A DNA stretch of 64,000 nt from Glebionis coronaria (GCA_025667525.1 CM046875.1:527521079-527585078); one strand, 5' to 3'. Shown: positions 10,965-23,343, counted from the first letter of the stretch. Made by a program: numbers and translations. Notes: generated from the letters alone by a model not told the origin.

Positions 10965-13617
10965 TGAAAAAGAGATTTTGTTTACCCTTTTTATATTACT
11001 TTTATCGTTCCTCGATTCGACTCGAATTGATTTCCGGTTTAACGTTACGACTCAACTTTGTTTTTGGTGAAAAGAATTTTTTTTGGTAATTTAAACTAAA
11101 CTATATAATTTTAAAAAACTATTTAAAGCTAATTTTAATAAAAACTTATTTTGAAACAAATCTAATTTAAATTTAATACTAATTTAAAACTAAAACAAAC
11201 TTTTTAAATAAAAACAATTTTAAAATAAAAGTAAATTTTAAATGAAATCTTTTTTAAATGAACAAAATAAAATGAAAACAAATTAAAAGTTATAAAAGTA
11301 AATAAAAATATTTTGAAAATAAAAGAAAGTAAATAAAATATTATTTTTGTCTTTTTGTATTTTTTTATAAAAACTGAATTAAATGATAAAACCTTTTAAT
11401 TAAAATTAAAACTAATAAAGCTTATATTAAACTAGTTTAATAAAAAAAACTGCCACTATATATAAAGAACTATATGAATTAATCTAAGTAATGAAATAAT
11501 CAAAAGGACCACTAGTGGAGTTGGTTGGGGCTCTGGACTGCTAAGCGAGGGGTCCTGGGTTCGAACCCCAGGACAAACCAAAATTTTGCTTAATATTTTT
11601 TTTAGACTATAATTATAGACAATCAAAATAGACAGAAAATAAGTACTGATGAATTGTAGCAGTAAACGAAATCAAATTAAGAGAGGCAAATAACAAAGTA
11701 ACAAAAAGCAATAAAAGCTGAAAAATAAGATAATAAGCAGATTCAAATAAGCAAACTTAAATAAGCAAAAATCCTAAACAGAAACGATATTCTAACCAGT
11801 GGCAAACAAATAAGCTATAAACTATACTACTTAAATTAAATGGAGTCAGGAACTCATATAGTACTAGAAGAATAATACTCAAAATGACAAGCTGAAAATC
11901 AAAAAGCAGAAGACTAATAAGCATATTAAAACATCCTACACAAATCAAAGTAACCAAAACAGATTTATACCTAGACGAAATAATAATAATCGGATTCAAA
12001 ATTAACAAAACAAAATCAGATTAAACAGATAAATATCATTAAATCCAAAAACAACCATAAGCAGATTCTCATAACTTAATTCATCTAAATAAAACTTATA
12101 AAAATAAAAGAAAGAAAATGAACCTTGAGATGAATCCGTTGAGCCGAAGTGTCGCGCTGAGAGAACTTTGCGAATTGAACGACTGTCACCCCTTCGAATC
12201 GCCTCTTTCGTCTCTCGAACATCAATCCACTCGAACCAAACAGTAAACTTGCGAACAGTAATTAGTATTTTTTTTTTTTTTTTTAAATAATCGAATTAAC
12301 AGTAACATAAACAAGAGAAATTCAAGATTAAATTTAATACTGCTTCGACAGAGAAATTTAAAATGGGACGAAAATTAAGAAAAATTAACTTTTTCATTAA
12401 TATAAAAATAATTACAAAGACTGGAAATTGAAAATACAAGATTAAATCTATAATTAATTTACTGAAAAATAAATCTAATTTAAATCTACTCCTAAACTAA
12501 TTAAAATAAACTGAAAAATAATTGAAAGCTTCCTCTAATACATGTGAAAGGGGGTTTTTATAGGAGAAACCCTCAAACCATTTCCTTGGTGCCCAAGGTC
12601 TTGAATCTTGGCCGTTCTTCCAATCTTCTCTTTCTTCTCTTTTGATCAAACGGATGAAAAGGGCTTGATCCCACGGATTGCCATGTTGGAGAGAGAATGA
12701 GCACCACTTTGTGGATCTTCCGTTTTTTTGGGGGATTTAAGTGGATTTGTGTTAATTATCAAATGAGGTAAAAATCCCCAAAATCTTTTGAGTAATTTTT
12801 GGGTGATGATAATTAGGGTTTGAAGTTTAACTGTGTAGAAAAGGGTAAAAATGGAGATGGAGGTGTGTTGGGGAGAGAAAAGGGTGAGTAGTGAATTTAT
12901 CTTGGTTGTATCGAAAATAAACAAGGGTGTGGGGTAGTTGGAAAAAAAACGTTTTATTATTGTAATTGTGTGTGGGGATGGGTTGGTGTGAAGAACACGT
13001 GTGGAGAGTGGGGAATGTGAATTTTGACCAAAACTAGCAAATTATTCGTTCCATCTTTATTATGAAATGGGCTTTGACCCAAATTTCATATTACTCCTCC
13101 CATTTGATTAGAAAACTGGGCTTGGCCCATTTAATTCTTCTGTCTCCTTAATTTAAACAAGCCAAAATGGGCTTTGGCCCATTTAATTCTTCCATTTGTT
13201 TGATTAGGGCTTAATTGGGCCAAGTACTTTTAATAAGCAAAATACAATTTCAAATGGGCCATTGAGCCCATTAACCCGAATGTGGGACCCACTTGTCTTG
13301 ATTATCTTCATAAATGATTTAATCCACTAAATCGAGCTCGATTTCGGTTTTCTTGAAATTATCTTCAAAACCGTGTCGGTTTACGTGAACTTGGGCACAC
13401 TTTTGGTATTTGACTTCGTCTTCGTCTTTTTTTGGACTTTTCTTCAACTTTTGACCGTGAAATCCCGTGTTTTCTCTTCTTTTGATCATTCGTACCTATT
13501 TTAACACAAAAATACAAAACCACGCGTAATTCCGACATTTATGATAATAATCACATGATTCGGTCTTGTTTTTCCTTGATTTTAGTGGCAAAAGGATAAG
13601 TGTTTACACACTTATTA
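10965..13617 (-). mobile_element. Element C 3' LTR
   Basis: It matches 17637-20306 almost base for base. On the plus strand it begins TGAAAAAGAG and ends CACTTATTA. The two ends are set by the target duplication. It contains a tRNA-like pol III promoter block (11507-11580). Short ORFs inside it occur in both LTR copies and resemble nothing known. Confidence 0.9.
11507..11580 (+). other. tRNA-like block with box A and box B in the C LTR
   Basis: A box A-like TAGTGGAGTTGG lies at 11513-11524 and a perfect box B GGTTCGAACCC at 11558-11568, inside a T-arm-like hairpin (CCTGGG/CCCAGG). The middle has CTGCTAA, as in a Ser(GCT) anticodon loop, but the acceptor and anticodon stems do not pair. It is a tRNA-derived relic rather than a tRNA gene. 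It is conserved in the other LTR at 18178-18250, on the strand opposite to C transcription. Confidence 0.6.
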
Positions 13618-15556
13618 AATCCCCTACACTTGACCATTGCAATGACCCCATGCAATGCATTATTTTAAAGCATAAGTTACATTTTTCTCATTAATAACCC
13701 ATCTCGGCCTTTATTATTATCACTACTACTACTACGACGATAAGATAAAAACTTTTAAAAGAGACAAAAGTTATTAAGGATTTATTAACTTGGAAATTAT
13801 TTGATGGAAGAAACTTGTAAAGAAATCTAAGACTTTAATTAGGGCTTTGTTGTCATGAATATTAATCACCCTCAAGTTTCACGTTCCCCATACCAAGCTC
13901 AAAAACGAGATCATTGTTTACCATAAGTTCTTAGGTTAAAACCACTTATATAAGACAATTGTGTAAACTCTTTCTCCAATTCCTACTTAGTATCTCTAGA
14001 TTTTATTAATTGACATTCACCCGTAGGCTCATTTGACTTATTTGATAATTATTATTCCAAAAATGAAGGCAAAACGGTGCAAACCCGACACTCAAAACCT
14101 AACCTCGTCCTCAAAATCATTGTCACTAAAGTAAGCCCACATCAAGGATGATTTAACACGATTTGGGGAATAAATTCCCCGACCCAAAATTTGGCCAAAT
14201 AGTACTACTTATTAATTATTTCCTCCAAAGTCATTTAGACTTTATGTGGAGTTTAGCAAATTCACATCATATACCCTTAGGCTCTTTAAGATGTAAAAAT
14301 GCTCCCCGTCTATTGTCCACACCCTAAGGCTCCTTGAACGATAAACGAGGGAATTGATTTTATTGATCAATTTTTATTCAACACTTACCATGCCATACAC
14401 CCTAAGGCTCTAATGACAAGGTTCGTGCTACATGCCCCACACCCTAAGGCTCCTTGAGGTCATGTTTTAATCTTATTCTTTCTTATTTATGATATAATAT
14501 AGTAGGCCAAATTCCGAGGTCCCATGGTCTGAATACCTCCTACTTAGTGGTTATGAGCCACCTTAGTCGGAAGTCCACAACGCTGGCATCCTCAATGTGT
14601 TCATGCTTTAATTACAAGGAGAATAAAGATTTGGCTAAGAGTTAAGATATCGAATCGACACCACAAAAATCCTCATTTATTAAGCAATTTAAATATACAA
14701 GCGGGAAGAAAGAGCCACAAAAACCATATAAGCAAAAATTAACCCTTAAACTTATTATCAACTCTATCATCTCTCGTTCTCCACAATTTAAAATCTCAAG
14801 GAATGAGACTCGTGGATGCTTAGCCTAATAAACCAATTAAGGTCCATATGGTTAAGGATACTAGCTAGAGTAAACTTGTATAAGTAAACTCGGGTTGAGT
14901 CAAAATTTCACGACGGGCCTACTATGTCAAAGATATCTAAACTTGTAAAAACCATTTTATTTATTTATTTATTTTTGACTTTATTCTTAAAATGGAAAAT
15001 AAAAATAAGATGCGATGACAAAAAGAAAGAAAATAAAAGAAAAATACTACAAGGCCAAAATAGATCAAAATTTTGAAAAACGTTGAAAATTTTTTAAATT
15101 TTCTGGTAAAATAGGGTCAAATTAATGGAAAAGGCCACTAAAATTTCGATAGAAATCCCCCCTACACTTAATAGAAACATTGTCCTTAATGTTTAAGCAT
15201 GTGGGAGAATAAACTCCCCTACACTTAGGACATTGAGTACGTTGTTTAAAATCGAGTTAAGGAAGGGACAACTAAAGTGATTACATTTATTTATATACAA
15301 GATAGAATCACAATAGCAAAAACTTATCGAAGGAACCGGGTACACGGGAAACACGGGAACACGGGTCACGTCAAAAGTACCAAAAGTGGATCATTGAAGC
15401 ACATGTACCTACACAATCACAACACACAAAACAAACAACCTACACGGCTCCCCCCTACACTTATTGTAGAAAATAGATAAAAGATAGATAATCGGGTTGC
15501 CTCCCGAGAAGCGCTTGTTTTTGTTAATCGAGTCACGAGCCTGACTCGACCCCGAA
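13618..15556 (-). other. Element C 3' non-coding region
   Basis: Next to the LTR it has the same polypurine tract and following sequence as B (13618-13665 against 8866-8910). Four copies of a motif like ACCCTAAGGCTCCTTGA lie at about 14272, 14319, 14398 and 14439. Further TGTAGGGG tracts (minus strand) lie near 15157, 15205 and 15448. A segment next to the ORF end (15490-15550) is nearly identical to B at 10850-10908. No second gene is seen. Confidence 0.7.
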
Positions 15557-17239
15557 TTAAATGGTCCATGGGGAAGCCTCGAATGTGATACCGGGATCAA
15601 AGATCTTGTCCTCGGTCCCGGATGAACATAATAAATGAGAGGCGGGAGGATAAGTCTTGGATGGGAGAAAAGTCCGCTCAACATACGAGAAGTATGTGAG
15701 GTCGTGAACCACGGGAGGTGGGGTGGGTAAAGGAGACAAATTCTCATCCCCCAAAGACAATGGATGGTCACTATTCGGCAAAGCCGTAAAGGTATCAATC
15801 AAAGAATGGTCAATGTCACCTCCCGGGTCAAAGCAATCATCCTCATGAACGTGAATCTCTTTGATTTCTTTATCATAGATAGGCTCGTCAAACAAAGGTT
15901 TGTCGTTCCCCTCATTGAGGATTTTAGAAATTCTCACGAAGAGATCACGATCAAGTACGAAACCATCATTCATTTGTGGGATTTGTTGATAAGTTAAATC
16001 CTCACGAATGTGGTGAACGTAATTCTCATTAGAGGAGTGTTGATTAGGTAACTCCTCGAGAATCGGATGAGAATCGATGGTAGAATCAAAAGTAATTGGC
16101 GAAGAGGCAAATGTGAATTTATCAAAATCCGAGTTTTCAAAATCAATATCAATATCAAGTTTTAAAACTCCATTTGCCTTCTCATCAATACCATGATCAC
16201 AATTAAGCTCATGCGAGAAATCCAATAACACGGGATCATAAAAAGCATCCTCGTGATGGAATTTCTCGATACTCGGGGTATAAAAGTCATCACTAAGGAG
16301 TAAAGAATCCGATAAATCATTAGTATCATGGTTTTCAAAAGTCGGTCTTGGTAAAATAGGCGAATTATCCTCATCCGATCCCGAGGAATAAAAAATGTAG
16401 TCGGAATCACAAGATAACTCATCCCTATCTACAAACTTCTTAGGTGTAGGACAACTTATAGGTTCTTCTTCTATGCACTCATTATAAAGTTCTTCACACT
16501 CCTCAAAAATTGGTTTCTCAAAACATGTCTCGCTAAGAGGATTTGAAGAAAGCATAAAGTCATTTGAAGGGGTAGGTGAAGGAGTCATAAAAGAAATGAG
16601 GTTATCAATGGGTAATGGAGGCTCAAGAATAATCTCGGGATTTTCCTCAATAGGTGAGCTAATAGTATCCGTGGGTGTCAACACCGGAGGGTGAGTAAAA
16701 CTCATGATAATCTCCGGGCCTTGTCTCTCCTTTATTGGCGGAGAGATGGAAGGATCCACAGTGGGAACATCACTACTAGTAGTGGTGTTAGCCTCAATAT
16801 CATCACTCAAAGACGGCTCAATATCAAATTGATCTTGATAGGTTTCTAAAATGATCATGAATTTCCTATCGGTGGACTCTTGCATTTGTCTAGTAGATTC
16901 TAGCATTTCTTCCATGATTTTCTCATGTTTATTAAGTATTAAATCCATTTGTGAAATACTCCCTTGATTATAGTTTTGAAAATTGCCTTCATTTGAAAAA
17001 CCTTCATTATTTGAAAACCCTTGATTTTGAAATTCCCCATAAAATCGTTGATCATATTGTGGTGGGTCACTAGTCGTAGGAAAACTAGGGGAGCCAAAAT
17101 AAGTATCACTATAATAAACCTCCTCATAAGTTTTGTCACAATTAAAATAAGCATGAGGCCCACCACAAGTCGAACACTCCTCGGACATAATCTTATAATG
17201 CTCTTCTTGCAAGATTTCCCAAATCGGACGATTATCCAT
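15557..17239 (-). CDS. Gag-derived acidic protein of element C
   Basis: This is an uninterrupted ORF of about 560 residues from ATG at 17239; an upstream in-frame ATG at 17269 would add ten residues. Near the N-terminus it has CSTCGGPHAYFNC, a CX2CX3HX4C knuckle with the same spacing as CDTCGGPHSYNDC in the gag of B. A Tyr/Asn/Gly-rich stretch and a short helical Met/Glu-rich stretch (about 16860-16960) follow. The rest is a long, strongly acidic, Ser/Pro-rich and apparently disordered region. The end (F-D-P-G-I-T-F) is of a kind common in Asteraceae retrotransposon ORFs. It sits just inside the 5' LTR and primer site, where gag belongs. I infer a gag-like role, packaging C RNA with enzymes supplied by relatives. 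Protease, RT and integrase motifs are absent. It is the only long unbroken retrotransposon ORF in the window. Confidence 0.7.
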   Translation of the reverse strand: MDNRPIWEILQEEHYKIMSEECSTCGGPHAYFNCDKTYEEVYYSDTYFGSPSFPTTSDPPQYDQRFYGEFQNQGFSNNEGFSNEGNFQNYNQGSISQMDLILNKHEKIMEEMLESTRQMQESTDRKFMIILETYQDQFDIEPSLSDDIEANTTTSSDVPTVDPSISPPIKERQGPEIIMSFTHPPVLTPTDTISSPIEENPEIILEPPLPIDNLISFMTPSPTPSNDFMLSSNPLSETCFEKPIFEECEELYNECIEEEPISCPTPKKFVDRDELSCDSDYIFYSSGSDEDNSPILPRPTFENHDTNDLSDSLLLSDDFYTPSIEKFHHEDAFYDPVLLDFSHELNCDHGIDEKANGVLKLDIDIDFENSDFDKFTFASSPITFDSTIDSHPILEELPNQHSSNENYVHHIREDLTYQQIPQMNDGFVLDRDLFVRISKILNEGNDKPLFDEPIYDKEIKEIHVHEDDCFDPGGDIDHSLIDTFTALPNSDHPLSLGDENLSPLPTPPPVVHDLTYFSYVERTFLPSKTYPPASHLLCSSGTEDKIFDPGITFEASPWTI

Positions 17240-17619
17240 GGTAGTGTCGAAACAAATCAAAAATAACAATAATTATTATGCTACGTAATATATATTAATA
17301 AAATAAAAATATTTTTGTATTTTTTTAGAAAAATATATACACAAGAAAAATCGAAAGAAATCGAACTAAAAATTAACACTAATACATAATATTTTTGGTG
17401 TAATACTTTTAGGAAAAAGTATTACTTTTGGATTTTTTTAATTTTTTTGTTGCAATTCTTAGGAAAGAAATTGCTTTTGTGATTTTTTAATTTTTTGTAA
17501 TTTTATGTTTTTGATTTTTTTGTATTTTTGATTTTTTGTGCAAGAAAATTAACGTTCAAAGCGAACGGATCCCAAAATCCAAACGTCTTCACGAAAAATC
17601 GTCAATCGTACGAGCGAAG

Positions 17620-17633
17620 CGGCAGCGGCGCCA
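17620..17633 (-). promoter_or_regulatory. Element C primer-binding site (tRNA-Asp type)
   Basis: On the minus strand this reads TGGCGCCGCTGCCG, three bases inside the 5' LTR. It is close to the tRNA-Asp primer site TGGCGCCGTTGCCG used by Athila elements and identical to that of B over this length. Confidence 0.85.
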
Positions 17634-17636
17634 TTT

Positions 17637-20306
17637 TGAAAAAGAGATTTTGTTTACCCTTTTTATATTACTTTTATCGTTCCTCGATTCGACTCGAATT
17701 GATTTCTGGTTTAACGTTACGACTCAACTTTGTTTTTGGTGAAAAGAATTTTTTTTGGTAATTTAAACTAAACTATATAATTTTAAAAAACTATTTAAAG
17801 CTAATTTTAATAAAAACTTATTTTGAAACAAATCTAATTTAAATTTAATACTAATTTAAAACTAAAACAAACTTTTTAAATAAAAACAATTTTAAAATAA
17901 AAGTAAATTTTAAATGAAATCTTTTTTAAATGAACAAAATAAAATGAAAACAAATTAAAAGTTATAAAAGTAAATAAAAATATTTTGAAAATAAAAGAAA
18001 GTAAATAAAATATTATTTTTGTCTTTTTGTATTTTTTTATAAAAACTGAATTAAATGATAAAACCTTTTAATTAAAATTAAAACTAATAAAGCTTATATT
18101 AAACTAGTTTAATAAAAAAAACTGCCACTATATATAAAGAACTATATTAATTAATCTAAGCAATGAAATAATCAAAAGGACCACTAGATGAGTTGGTTAG
18201 GGCTCTGGACTGCTAAGCGAGGGGTCCTGGGTTCGAACCCCAGGACAGACCAAAATTTTGCTTAATATTTTTTTTAGACTATAATTATAGACAATCAAAA
18301 TAGACAGAAAATAAGTACTGATGAATTGTAGCAGTAAACGAAATCAAATTAAGAGAGGCAGATAACAAAGTAACAAAAAGCAATAAAAGCTGAAAAATAA
18401 GATAATAAGCAGATTCAAATAAGCAAACTTAAATAAGCAAAGATCCTAAACAGAAACGATATTCTAAACAGTGGCAAACAAATAAGCTATAAACTATACT
18501 ACTTAAATTAAATGCAGTCAGGAACTCATATAGTACTAGAAGAATAATACTCAAAATGACAAGCTGAAAATCAAAAAGCAGAAGACTAATAAGCATATTA
18601 AAACATCCTACACAAATCAAAGTAACCAAAACAGATTTATACCTAGACGAAATAATAATAATCGGATTCAAAATTAACAAAACAAAATCAGATTAAGCAG
18701 ATAAATATCATTAAATCCAAAAACAACCATAAGCAGATTCTCATAACTTAATTCATCTAAATAAAACTTATAAAAATAAAAGAAAGAAAATGAACCTTGA
18801 GATGAATCCGTTGAGCCGAAGTGTCGCGCTGAGCGAACTTTGTGAATCGAACGACTCTCACCCCTTCGAATCGCCTCTTTCGTCTCTCGAACATCAATCC
18901 ACTCGAACCAAACAGTAAACTTGCGAACAGTAATTATTTTTTTTTATTTTTATTTTTTTTATTTTTTTTTAAAATAATCGAATTAACAGTAACATAAACA
19001 AGAGAAATTCAAGATTAAATTTAATACTGCTTCGACAGAGAAATTTAAAATGGGACGAAAATTAAGAAAAATTAACTTTTTCATTAATATAAAAATAATT
19101 ACAAAGACTGGAAATTGAAAATACAAGATTAAATCTATAACTAATTTACTGAAAAATAAATCTAATTTAAATCTACTCCTAAATTAATTAAAATAAACTG
19201 AAAAATAATTGAAAGCTTCCTCTAATACATGTGAAAGGGGGTTTTTATAGGAGAAACCCTCAAACCATTTCCTTGGTGCCCAAGGTCTTGAATCTTGGCC
19301 GTTCTTCCAATCTTCTCTTTCTTCTCTTTTGATCAAACGGATGAAAAGGGCTTGATCCCACGGATTGCCACGTTGGAGAGAGAATGAGGACCACTTTGTG
19401 GATCTTCCGTTTTTTTTGGGGGATTTAAGTGGATTTGTGTTAATTATCAAATGAGGTAAAAACCCCCAAAATCTTTTGAGTAATTTTTGGGTGATGATAA
19501 TTAGGGTTTGAAGTTTAACTGTGTAGAAAAGGGTAAAAATGGAGATGGAGGTGTGTTGGGGAGAGAAAAGGGTGAGCAGTGAATTTATCTTGGTTGTATC
19601 GAAAATAAACAAGGGTGTGAGGTAGTTGGAAAAAAAGCGTTTTATTATTGTAATTGTGTGTGGGGATGGGTTGGTGTGAAGAACACGTGTGGAGAGTGGG
19701 GAATGTGAATTTTGACCAAAACTAGCAAATTATTCGTTCTATCTTTATTATGAAATGGGCTTTGACCCAAATTTCATATTACTCCTCCCATTTGATTAGA
19801 AAACTGGGCTTGGCCCATTTAATTCTTCCGTCTCCTTAATTTAAACAAGCCAAAATGGGCTTTGGCCCATTTAATTCTTCCATTTGTTTGATTAGGGCTT
19901 AATTGGGCCAAGTACTTTTAATAAGCAAAATAGAATTTCAAATGGGCCATTGAGCCCATTAACCCGAATGTGGGACCCACTTGTCTTGATTATCTTCGTA
20001 AATGATTTAATCCACTAAATCGAGCTCGATTTCGGTTTTCTTGAAATTATCTTCAAAACCGTGTCGGTTTACGTGAACTTGGGCACACTTTTGGTATTTG
20101 ACTTCGTCTTCGTCTTTTTTTTGGACTTTTCTTCAACTTTTGACCGTGAAATCCCGTGTTTTCTCTTCTTTTGATCATTCGTACCTATTTTAACACAAAA
20201 ATACAAAACCACGCGTAATTCCGACATTTATGATAATAATCACATGATTCGGTCTTGTTTTTCCTTGATTTTAGTGGCAAAAGGATAAGTGTTTACACAC
20301 TTATTA
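17637..20306 (-). mobile_element. Element C 5' LTR
   Basis: It is the partner of 10965-13617. It ends at 20306, followed by ATGTC. An AT-rich stretch near 18930-18975 differs in length from the partner copy near 12265-12285, which is the most obvious difference between the two LTRs. Confidence 0.9.
18178..18250 (+). other. tRNA-like block in the C 5' LTR
   Basis: This is the second copy of the block at 11507-11580. Box A is TAGATGAGTTGG at 18185-18196 and box B is GGTTCGAACCC at 18230-18240. It is slightly closer to the tRNA consensus than the other copy. Confidence 0.6.
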
Positions 20307-20311
20307 ATGTC
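20307..20311. repeat. Target-site duplication of C, right copy (ATGTC)
   Basis: It pairs with 10960-10964 and lies within the final codons of B pol. Confidence 0.85.
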
Positions 20312-23300
20312 CTCACCAAAGTACAGCTTCAAACGCTGGCCATTCACCTTGAAATTAGGCCCATTTGGCTGAGAAAGCTCAATGGTCCCATATGGAAAGA
20401 CTTTGGTGACGGTGAATGGACCAGACCAGCGGCTCTTCAACTTGCTAGAGAAGATCTTCAACCGAGAGTTAAAAAGTAAGACTTGATCACCAACGTGGAA
20501 CTCTCGGTTCTTAATCCTTGCGTCATGAATGATCTTGGTCTTCTCCTTGTAGACGAGTGAGTTCTCGTAAGCTTCATTCCTCAGTTCGTTGAGCTCGTTG
20601 AGTTGAATCTTGTGAAGATCACCGGCTTTGTTGATGTCGAAGTTAGCCCACTTCAAGGTCCAGTACGCCTTATGTTCCAGCTCGATATGGAGGTGGCATG
20701 CTTTCTCGTACACAAGACGATACGGTGTACAACCAATCGGGGTCTTATAAGCTGTACGGAAAGCCCACAGAGCATCATCTAACTTATCGGCCCACGCGGC
20801 ACGATGCTCTCCCACAGTACGCTCCAGAATTCGCTTCAATCCACGGTTGGAAATCTCGGCTTGTCTATTGGTTTGGGGATGATAGGCGGTGGAAAGACGA
20901 TGATTAACACCATACTTAGCCATGACTCTAGCAAATTGATCATTGCAAAAATGAGTCCCGCGGTCACTGATAATAGCACGAGGAATGCCGAATCGAGCGA
21001 AAAGCTGCTTTAAAAAGTTCACAACCACCCTCGCATCGTTCGTTGGGAGAGCCTTAGCTTCAACCCATTTAGAAACGTAGTCAACGGCTACGAGGATGTA
21101 CTTGTTCCCTTTGGAGGATGGAAATGGCCCCATAAAGTCGATGCCCCATACGTCAAAGATTTCACATTCTTGTATGAAATTTTGAGGCATCTCATCTTTA
21201 TGTGTGATCTTGCCTTGGCGTTGGCAAGCGTCACAATGCTTAACCATTTCGCGAGCGTCACGATAAATGGTGGGCCAATAGAATCCAGAGTCAAACACTT
21301 TCTTAGCGGTGTAGTTAGGACCAAAGTGACCACCAGTGGGTCCTTTATGGCAAGCAGCAAGGATTTGCAAAGCTACCGGTTCATCAACACATCGACGAAT
21401 GATCAGATCAGCACATTGTTTGAATAGATAAGGGTCATCCCAGAAGTAAGTCTTAACATCTTTAAAGAACTTCTTCTTTTCTTGGGATGTTAACCCTTTG
21501 ATGAGAATACCACCCGCTAAGTAGTTTGCAATGTCCACAAACCACTGGGTTTCATCAAGATTGGAGTGAATAGACATCAAGGTCTCAAGGGGAAAAGAGT
21601 CATTGATCTCTTGGTTCGGATGATCCCCTTGATATGGATCCTCAAGTCTACTCAGATGATCCGCTGCTAGGTTTTCGGCTCCCTTTTTATCAAGAATTTC
21701 AATGTTGAATTCTTGAAGAAGCAAAACCCAACGAAGAAGTCTTGGCTTAGAATCTTGCCTAGTTAACAAGTACTTCAACGCGGAATGGTCGGTATACACG
21801 ATGGTGGTGGACAGGACAAGATAGGGGCGAAATTTTTCAAAAGCATAGACAACAGCTAAAATCTCTTTTTCGGTTGTCGTATAATGCAATTGAGCCCCCG
21901 TCATTGTCTTGCTAGCATAATGGATTGGTTGTAAGTGTTTATTCACTCTTTGGCCCAAAACCGCACCAATAGCAAAGTCGCTAGCATCGCAGATCAACTC
22001 AAAGGGTAGCTTCCAATTAGGGGTAACCAAGACCGGTGCCTTAGTTAGCTTATCCTTAAGAAGATGGAAGGCTTCGATACACTCTTTAGAAAAGATAAAA
22101 GGAGTATCTTTTTCCAAGAGGTGGGTCATCGGGCGAGCGATTTTAGAGAAATACTGAATGAATCGACGATAGAAGCCCGCATGACCCAGAAAACTTCTCA
22201 CACCCTTCACGGTTGAAGGTGGAGGTAATTTGGCTATGACATCAACTTTAGCACGGTCTACTTCAAGACCGGCTTTAGAGATTTTGTGTCCTAGCACAAT
22301 GCCTTCTTTTATCATAAAATGGCATCTTTCCCAATTCAGAACAAGGCGAGTGTCTTCGAACCGCTTAAGCATACGTTCCAAATTGGCAAGGCAAGAAGAG
22401 AAGGAATCCCCAAAGACCGAGAAATCATCCATGAAGACTTCCATGGTTTGCTCAACCATGTCATGGAAGATAGCCAACATGCACCTTTGGAAAGTCCGGG
22501 GGGCATTGCATAAGCCAAAAGGCATCCTTTTGTAAGCAAATGTGCCATAGGGATAAGTGAATGTTGTCTTCTCTTGATCTTGGGGATCGATGGGTATTTG
22601 GAAATAACCCGAGAAACCATCAAGAAAGTAGTAATATTCATTACCCGCTAAACGTTCAAGCATTTGGTCCATAAAAGGAAGAGGGAAATGATCCTTTCTC
22701 GTGGCATCATTGAGTTTGCGGTTGTCTATACAAACTCTCTACCCAGTAACGAGACGTGTCGGAATCAACTCGTTGTTGGCATTGGGCACAACGGTGATTC
22801 CACCTTTCTTAGGCACACAATAGACTGGACTAACCCATGGTGAATCCGAAATAGGGTAAATCATACCCGCATCAAGAAGTTTAATAACCTCTTTTTTGAT
22901 GACGTCATGGATTTTAGGATTTACCCTTCTTTGGCTTTGAATTGTGGGCTTAAAGTCGTCCTCCATGAGAATTTTATGTGTGCAAAAGTGATGATCAATT
23001 CCGCGAATGTCGGAGATTTTCCAAGCGATATCTCTTTTATGTTTCTTCAACACGGCGATAAGTCGGGATTTTTCTTCTTCTTTCAGGCCTTTGCGATGAT
23101 GACCGGTAACTTCGTGTTGTCTTCAAGGAAAACGTACTCTAGATGAGGAGGTAGGTCCTTAAGCTCAAGAGTAGGAGGATTCTCAATATATGGTGTAACT
23201 AATGATGGATCATCATTAGTCACCTCTTTAGGAGAAGGAGTAGAAAACGGGTCAGCATTGAGAAGTTTCTCAATAGTACGAATGTCTTCATCCCAATCGG

Positions 23301-23337
23301 TGGAAGAATCATCATACTTAATATCGAGAGGACCCAA
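20307..23337 (-). pseudogene. Element B pol: reverse transcriptase, RNase H, integrase
   Basis: This is the enzyme part of the B polyprotein. In order on the minus strand it has a linker (23083-23337), the start of RT (22739-23053) and a long open part (from 22672) with RT, RNase H and integrase. The RT active site reads F-M-D-D-F-S-V-F-G, and [10 protein letters not shown] is the Athila form of the B' motif. RNase H shows C-D-A-S-D and T-D-H-S-A-L-K-Y. Integrase has the HHCC knuckle (H...H...C-D-A-C) and the D, D, E residues in G-I-D-F-M-G, S-D-R-G-T-H-F and Q-A-E-I-S. A TAG replaces the usual Trp before R-V-C-I-D near 22740, and a one-base shift lies near 23080. The 3' end is cut by C a few codons before the natural stop, so this copy cannot make active enzyme. 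Confidence 0.9.
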
Positions 23338-23343
23338 GCTAGC

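Larger units (their letters stand above)
10965..20306 (-). mobile_element. Element C: non-autonomous Athila-like LTR element
   Basis: C has LTRs of 2653 and 2670 bp (10965-13617, 17637-20306), target duplication ATGTC, a primer site at 17620-17633 like that of B, and a single long ORF (15557-17239) with a gag-type zinc knuckle. There is no protease, reverse transcriptase or integrase, and the inner region of about 4 kb has no room for them. Its 3' region is related to that of B. The LTR pair is close to identical by eye, so it is probably the youngest insertion of the nest, which agrees with its innermost position. Confidence 0.85.

Noticed and set aside
11507..11580. A true tRNA-Ser(GCT) gene
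   Set aside because: Box A, box B and a CTGCTAA loop are present, but acceptor and anticodon stems do not pair and the long variable arm of tRNA-Ser is missing.
11757..12008. ORF in the C LTR, repeated at 18429-18680
   Set aside because: A hydrophobic, AT-driven frame in non-coding LTR sequence.
12646..12924. ORF in the C LTR, repeated at 19184-19612
   Set aside because: It is LTR sequence without protein similarity; it occurs twice only because LTRs are repeated.
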